Source of the DNA: DASWHK01 sp036398215
GTDB lineage: Bacteria; Acidobacteriota; UBA890
Length of the DNA stretch: 7,280 bases
Assembly (NCBI GenBank): GCA_036398215.1
Contig: DASWHK010000052.1
Coordinates: forward strand, 1 to 7,280
Direction of reading: 5' to 3'
The position numbers and the translations under genes were made by a program. Position 1 is the first letter of the stretch, and every line of letters starts with the position of its first letter. Below are positions 4,836-7,280 of this stretch, one piece after another. The notes below the pieces were generated by a model. That model saw only the letters and a list, made by a program, of their open reading frames with translations, was not told the DNA's origin and made no database searches.

Positions 4836-5779
4836 GCGCCGAGCGACGTCGCGCCGGCCGGGGCAGGGGAGGCGCGACGGGGGGCGGCAACCTCGGCGGC
4901 TGGCTGCTCGACTACGGCGAGCACCTGCGGGCGGAGCGGGGCCTAGCGCGGAGCACCGTCTCCGCCTACCTCGCCGACCTGCGCCGCTTCGCCGACTGGG
5001 CGGTCGCGACGGGCCTGGCGCCGCTGAGCGCCACCCCCGAGCACATCCGCCGGTTCCTGGCCGCGCGCCGCGACGAGGGTCTCAACGAGCGCTCGGTGTC
5101 GCGCAACCTGTCGGCGTTGCGGGGGTTCTTCCGGTTTTGCGTGGCGGCCGGCCGCCTCGAGCACGACCCCACGGAGCTGGTCAACGCCAAGGAGCTGCCG
5201 CGGCGGCTCCCCAAGGCCCTGAGCCGCGCCGAGGTCGAAGCCCTGCTCGAGCAGCCCGACACCGAGAAGGCGGCCGGCATCCGCGACCGCGCCATGCTCG
5301 AGGTCGCCTACGGCAGCGGCCTGCGGGTCTCGGAATTGATCGGCCTGCGGCTCAACGACCTGGAGCTCGGCGAGGGCTTCATCCGCTGCCGCGGCAAAGG
5401 GGGCAAGGAGCGGCTGGTGCCGCTCGGCGGCCAGGCCCGCCGCTGGGTCGAGATCTATCTACGCGGGGCCCGCACGACATACGTCCGTCGTGCCGCCGAG
5501 CCGCACCTGTTCCTGACCCAGCAGGGACGGACGATGAGCCGCCAGTGGTTCGCCAAGTGCCTGAAGCGCTACGGGATCGCCGCCGGCATCGACCCCGCGC
5601 GGATCAGCCCGCACGTGCTGCGCCATTCCTTCGCCACCCACCTGCTGGAGGGCGACGCCGACCTCCGCGCCGTGCAAGCGATGCTCGGGCACGCCCGGAT
5701 CGCCACCACGGAGGTCTACACTCGGGTGGACCGCAGCCGCCTGCGGCGTGTCTACGACCGTCATCATCCGCGAGCTTGA
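4832..5779 (+). CDS. xerD: Site-specific tyrosine recombinase XerD
   Basis: This is a chromosome-dimer-resolving recombinase that, with XerC and FtsK in well-studied bacteria, acts at dif sites near the terminus. It has 315 residues. The N-terminal SAM-like core-binding domain covers about 20-110 (YGEHLRAERGLARSTVSAYLADL). The catalytic domain has SGLRVSEL, GKGGKERLVPL, HVLRHSFATHLL and LGHARIATTEVYT. The six catalytic residues R165, K189, H261, R264, H287 and Y296 are each exactly 17 above E. coli XerD R148, K172, H244, R247, H270 and Y279. The protein ends HHPRA as XerD proteins do, which favours XerD over XerC. The 17-residue excess is an N-terminal Arg/Gly-rich stretch. I see no later ATG, GTG or TTG that would remove it. 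ATG 4832 overlaps the dtd stop, and cca follows 3 nt after the stop. The operon context indicates a housekeeping Xer rather than a mobile-element integrase. Confidence 0.93.
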   Translation: MSAERRRAGRGRGGATGGGNLGGWLLDYGEHLRAERGLARSTVSAYLADLRRFADWAVATGLAPLSATPEHIRRFLAARRDEGLNERSVSRNLSALRGFFRFCVAAGRLEHDPTELVNAKELPRRLPKALSRAEVEALLEQPDTEKAAGIRDRAMLEVAYGSGLRVSELIGLRLNDLELGEGFIRCRGKGGKERLVPLGGQARRWVEIYLRGARTTYVRRAAEPHLFLTQQGRTMSRQWFAKCLKRYGIAAGIDPARISPHVLRHSFATHLLEGDADLRAVQAMLGHARIATTEVYTRVDRSRLRRVYDRHHPRA

Positions 5780-5782
5780 GCC

Positions 5783-7075
5783 GTGAGCGACGACCTCCTC
5801 GAGCGCCTGCCTGAAGCCGAGCGAGCGCTGCTGCTGGGCTGCGGGGAGTTGGCCGCGGCGCGACGCGAGCACGCTTTCCTGGTCGGCGGCTCGGTCCGCG
5901 ATCTTCTGCTGGGGCGCGCCCAGAGCGACCTCGACGTGGTCGTGGTCGGCGACGGCATGGCGGTGGCCCAGGCGCTGGCCCGCGACCGCGGCGGCACCTT
6001 GACGCGCCACCATGCCTTCCAGACGGCGCGCATCGACGTTCCCGGGGGGACTCGCGTCGACGTGGCCACCGCCCGCCGCGAGGTGTATCCGCGCCCCGGC
6101 CAGTTGCCGCAGGTGGTTCCCGGCAGCCTCGAGGAAGATCTGGGGCGGCGCGACTTCACGATCAACGCCATGGCGATCTCGCTGGCGCCGGACGACGCCG
6201 GGCGCTTCGTGGACCCCGAGGGGGGCGCCGCCGACCTGGAGGCGGGACGGATCCAGGTCATGCATCGGCTCTCGTTCAGCGACGACCCGACGCGCATTCT
6301 GCGCGCCCTCCGCTTCGCGCTCCGCTTCGGCTACACGATCGAGCCGCAAAGCCTCGAATGGCTGCGGGTGGCCACCGGCGGCGGCTACCTCGATTCGGTT
6401 TCGGGCGAGCGCGTCCGCAAGGAGCTGTCGCTGACGTTCGAGGAGAACCCGATCGAGGGACCGCTGCGGCTGCAGGACGAGGGTGTGCTGGCCATGTACG
6501 ACGGCCTGGCCGCCGACCCCGACCAGCTTCGCAGGCTCACCTCGCTGCGCTCCTGGCACCTGGAGGTCCTCGCCGGCCGCGGCCTCAGCCCGGCCACCGA
6601 TCCCGCCTGGCCGGCCGTGTTGGCCTGTTGCGCGGCGGCGCTGTCGCCGCAGGCGCGCTGGGGCCTGGCCCGGCGCCTGAGCCTGAGCCGCGACGAGCGG
6701 GCGCCCCTGATCGAGGCCGGCGCGCCGTGGCGGCGGGCTGTCGCCACGCTGGAGGATGCCGGAGAAGAGGCGCCGTCGAGCGCCATCGTCGCGGCGCTCG
6801 AGGGAATCTCGCCGGCCGCCCTGCTGGTCGCCGCAGCGAGCGCCGGCGAGGGGTCGGCGGCGGAAAGCTGGATCACCCGCTATCTCGAAACCCTGCAGTG
6901 GATCCGTCCGCGGCTCACCGGCGACGACCTGCTTCGGCTCGGCGTCGAAGAGGGACCGGCGCTTGGCGTCCTGCTCGCACAGCTCCGGGCGGCGGTCGTC
7001 GACGGCCGCGTCGAAGGGGAGCAAGAGGAGCGCCGTCTCGTGAAGAGGATTTTGGGCGGAAAGCCGCACGGATAG
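5783..7075 (+). CDS. cca: tRNA 3'-end nucleotidyltransferase (CCA-adding or A-/CC-adding), class II PolyA_pol family
   Basis: This class II Pol-beta-superfamily nucleotidyltransferase builds or repairs the CCA end of tRNAs. It has 430 residues and starts at GTG 5783, 3 nt after xerD. Motif A is LVGGSVRDLLLGRAQSDLDVVV, with GG at 35-36 and catalytic carboxylates D49 and D51. DVATARRE (93-100) is the likely third carboxylate strand. Motif B is RRDFTINAMA (122-131). The nucleotide-selecting motif region reads DDPTRILRALRFALRFG (167-183), and ERVRKEL is at 209-215. The C-terminal body ends with LTGDDLLRLGVEEGPALG and VEGEQEERRLVKRIL, a tail common in bacterial relatives. The usual EDxxR selector is DDPTR here, a form I associate with A-adding or CBS-linked members. 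Full CCA addition, partial CC or A addition, or poly(A) polymerase activity therefore cannot be told apart. It is the last gene of the operon. No HD or CBS domain is visible. Confidence 0.88.
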   Translation: MSDDLLERLPEAERALLLGCGELAAARREHAFLVGGSVRDLLLGRAQSDLDVVVVGDGMAVAQALARDRGGTLTRHHAFQTARIDVPGGTRVDVATARREVYPRPGQLPQVVPGSLEEDLGRRDFTINAMAISLAPDDAGRFVDPEGGAADLEAGRIQVMHRLSFSDDPTRILRALRFALRFGYTIEPQSLEWLRVATGGGYLDSVSGERVRKELSLTFEENPIEGPLRLQDEGVLAMYDGLAADPDQLRRLTSLRSWHLEVLAGRGLSPATDPAWPAVLACCAAALSPQARWGLARRLSLSRDERAPLIEAGAPWRRAVATLEDAGEEAPSSAIVAALEGISPAALLVAAASAGEGSAAESWITRYLETLQWIRPRLTGDDLLRLGVEEGPALGVLLAQLRAAVVDGRVEGEQEERRLVKRILGGKPHG

Positions 7076-7098
7076 GGGGTTTCAAGAAATCGGCTCAA

Positions 7099-7127
7099 TT
7101 GACTGCCAGGTGGTCGCGTGGTAGCTT
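7099..7127 (+). promoter_or_regulatory. Candidate sigma70-type promoter after cca
   Basis: TTGACT (7099-7104, 5 of 6 to consensus) and TAGCTT (7122-7127, 3 of 6) are separated by 17 nt, pointing at the gene that starts at 7263. A transcript would begin near 7134, just before the hairpin at 7143-7167. The -10 match is weak, so this remains tentative. Confidence 0.4.
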
Positions 7128-7142
7128 CGCCCGGTCCCAGAA

Positions 7143-7174
7143 AGCGTACGAATCCCGTTGCGACGCTACTTTTC
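7143..7174 (+). terminator. Candidate intrinsic terminator after the murJ-dtd-xerD-cca operon
   Basis: AGCGT (7143-7147) pairs with ACGCT (7163-7167). Past a one-base A bulge, CG (7149-7150) pairs with CG (7161-7162), leaving a 10-nt loop. ACTTTTCT (7168-7175) follows, giving a short U-tract. With only about 7 bp and a bulge it would be modest. Its place 67 nt after the cca stop suits the end of the operon, but an attenuator for the downstream gene is also possible because a promoter candidate lies before it. Confidence 0.4.
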
Positions 7175-7183
7175 TCCCTCGAG

Positions 7184-7214
7184 TTGACTCGTTCGCGAGC
7201 CAGGCGCCTGTAAG
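7184..7214 (+). promoter_or_regulatory. Second, weaker promoter candidate before the 7263 gene
   Basis: A second TTGACT (7184-7189) is followed after 19 nt by TGTAAG (7209-7214). The spacing is long and the -10 poor. It lies beyond the terminator-like hairpin and would give a leader of about 40 nt to ATG 7263. Only the -35 hexamer is convincing. Confidence 0.25.
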
Positions 7215-7262
7215 CCGGCATCACGCGGCGCGAAGAACGCAGAAACGGCCGGGAGCGCATCC

Positions 7263-7280
7263 ATGGCAAGACCAGGAACC
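7263..7280 (+). CDS. Start of an unidentified gene (3'-truncated by window edge)
   Basis: ATG 7263 is preceded by GGGAG (7251-7255) with a 7-nt spacer, an ideal ribosome binding site. It opens a frame reading MARPGT up to the window edge. Upstream are two TTGACT promoter candidates and a hairpin, so this is likely the first gene of a new transcription unit on the + strand. Six residues are too few to assign a family, and I do not recognise it. Confidence 0.5.

Noticed and set aside
4832..5779. Tyrosine recombinase considered as a phage or island integrase
   Set aside because: The catalytic residues are collinear with E. coli XerD at a constant offset, it ends HHPRA, and it sits inside a tight housekeeping operon with no att-like repeats or phage genes.
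5459..7069. 536-codon open frame on the - strand opposite xerD and cca
   Set aside because: It spans the ends of two well-identified genes, has shadow-type composition and shows no domain. Its length reflects the scarcity of stop codons at this GC content.
7140..7170. Possible tRNA T-arm (ACGAATCCC) after cca
   Set aside because: The GTTC start of a T-loop is missing, the flanking bases do not form a 5-bp T-stem, and no acceptor, D or anticodon arms can be drawn around it.

Overview
This window is a GC-rich chromosomal housekeeping region (GC visibly well above 60%, with strong G/C bias at third codon positions). It comes from a diderm bacterium: it encodes an LptE-type outer-membrane LPS-assembly lipoprotein and the lipid II flippase MurJ. 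The order leuS-lptE-holA, a convergent rpsT, then murJ-dtd-xerD-cca resembles what I recall from Acidobacteriota and former Deltaproteobacteria. The taxon cannot be fixed from sequence alone.

Layout. Positions 1-519 hold the C-terminal part of leuS, cut by the window edge. It runs directly into lptE (about 540-1148) and then holA (1261-2307), all on the + strand and probably one operon. A 36-bp direct repeat with a Shine-Dalgarno-like GGAGG and a GTG GTG start-like motif follows both the leuS stop and the lptE stop, so it brackets lptE. A convergent gap (2308-2455) holds an AT-rich palindrome, a GC-rich inverted repeat and most of a 35-bp tandem duplication of the 3' end of rpsT. rpsT (2719-2456) lies on the - strand. 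A good sigma70-type promoter for rpsT lies inside the start region of the divergent murJ gene.

From 2764 to 7075 a tight + strand operon runs murJ-dtd-xerD-cca. The first three genes are joined by 4-nt ATGA overlaps, and xerD and cca are 3 nt apart. The last 205 bp (7076-7280) is intergenic. It holds a promoter candidate, a terminator-like hairpin, a second weaker promoter candidate and the ribosome binding site plus first six codons of another + strand gene.

The genes serve translation (LeuRS, S20, D-aminoacyl-tRNA deacylase, tRNA 3'-end nucleotidyltransferase), replication and chromosome resolution (HolA, XerD) and the cell envelope (LptE, MurJ). I see no defence system, CRISPR array, prophage or transposase, and no clearly undescribed biological system. 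The points most worth a second look are the repeat pair around lptE with its possible 34-codon leader ORF, the duplicated tail of rpsT, the overlapping rpsT/murJ control region and the variant specificity motif in the tRNA nucleotidyltransferase.
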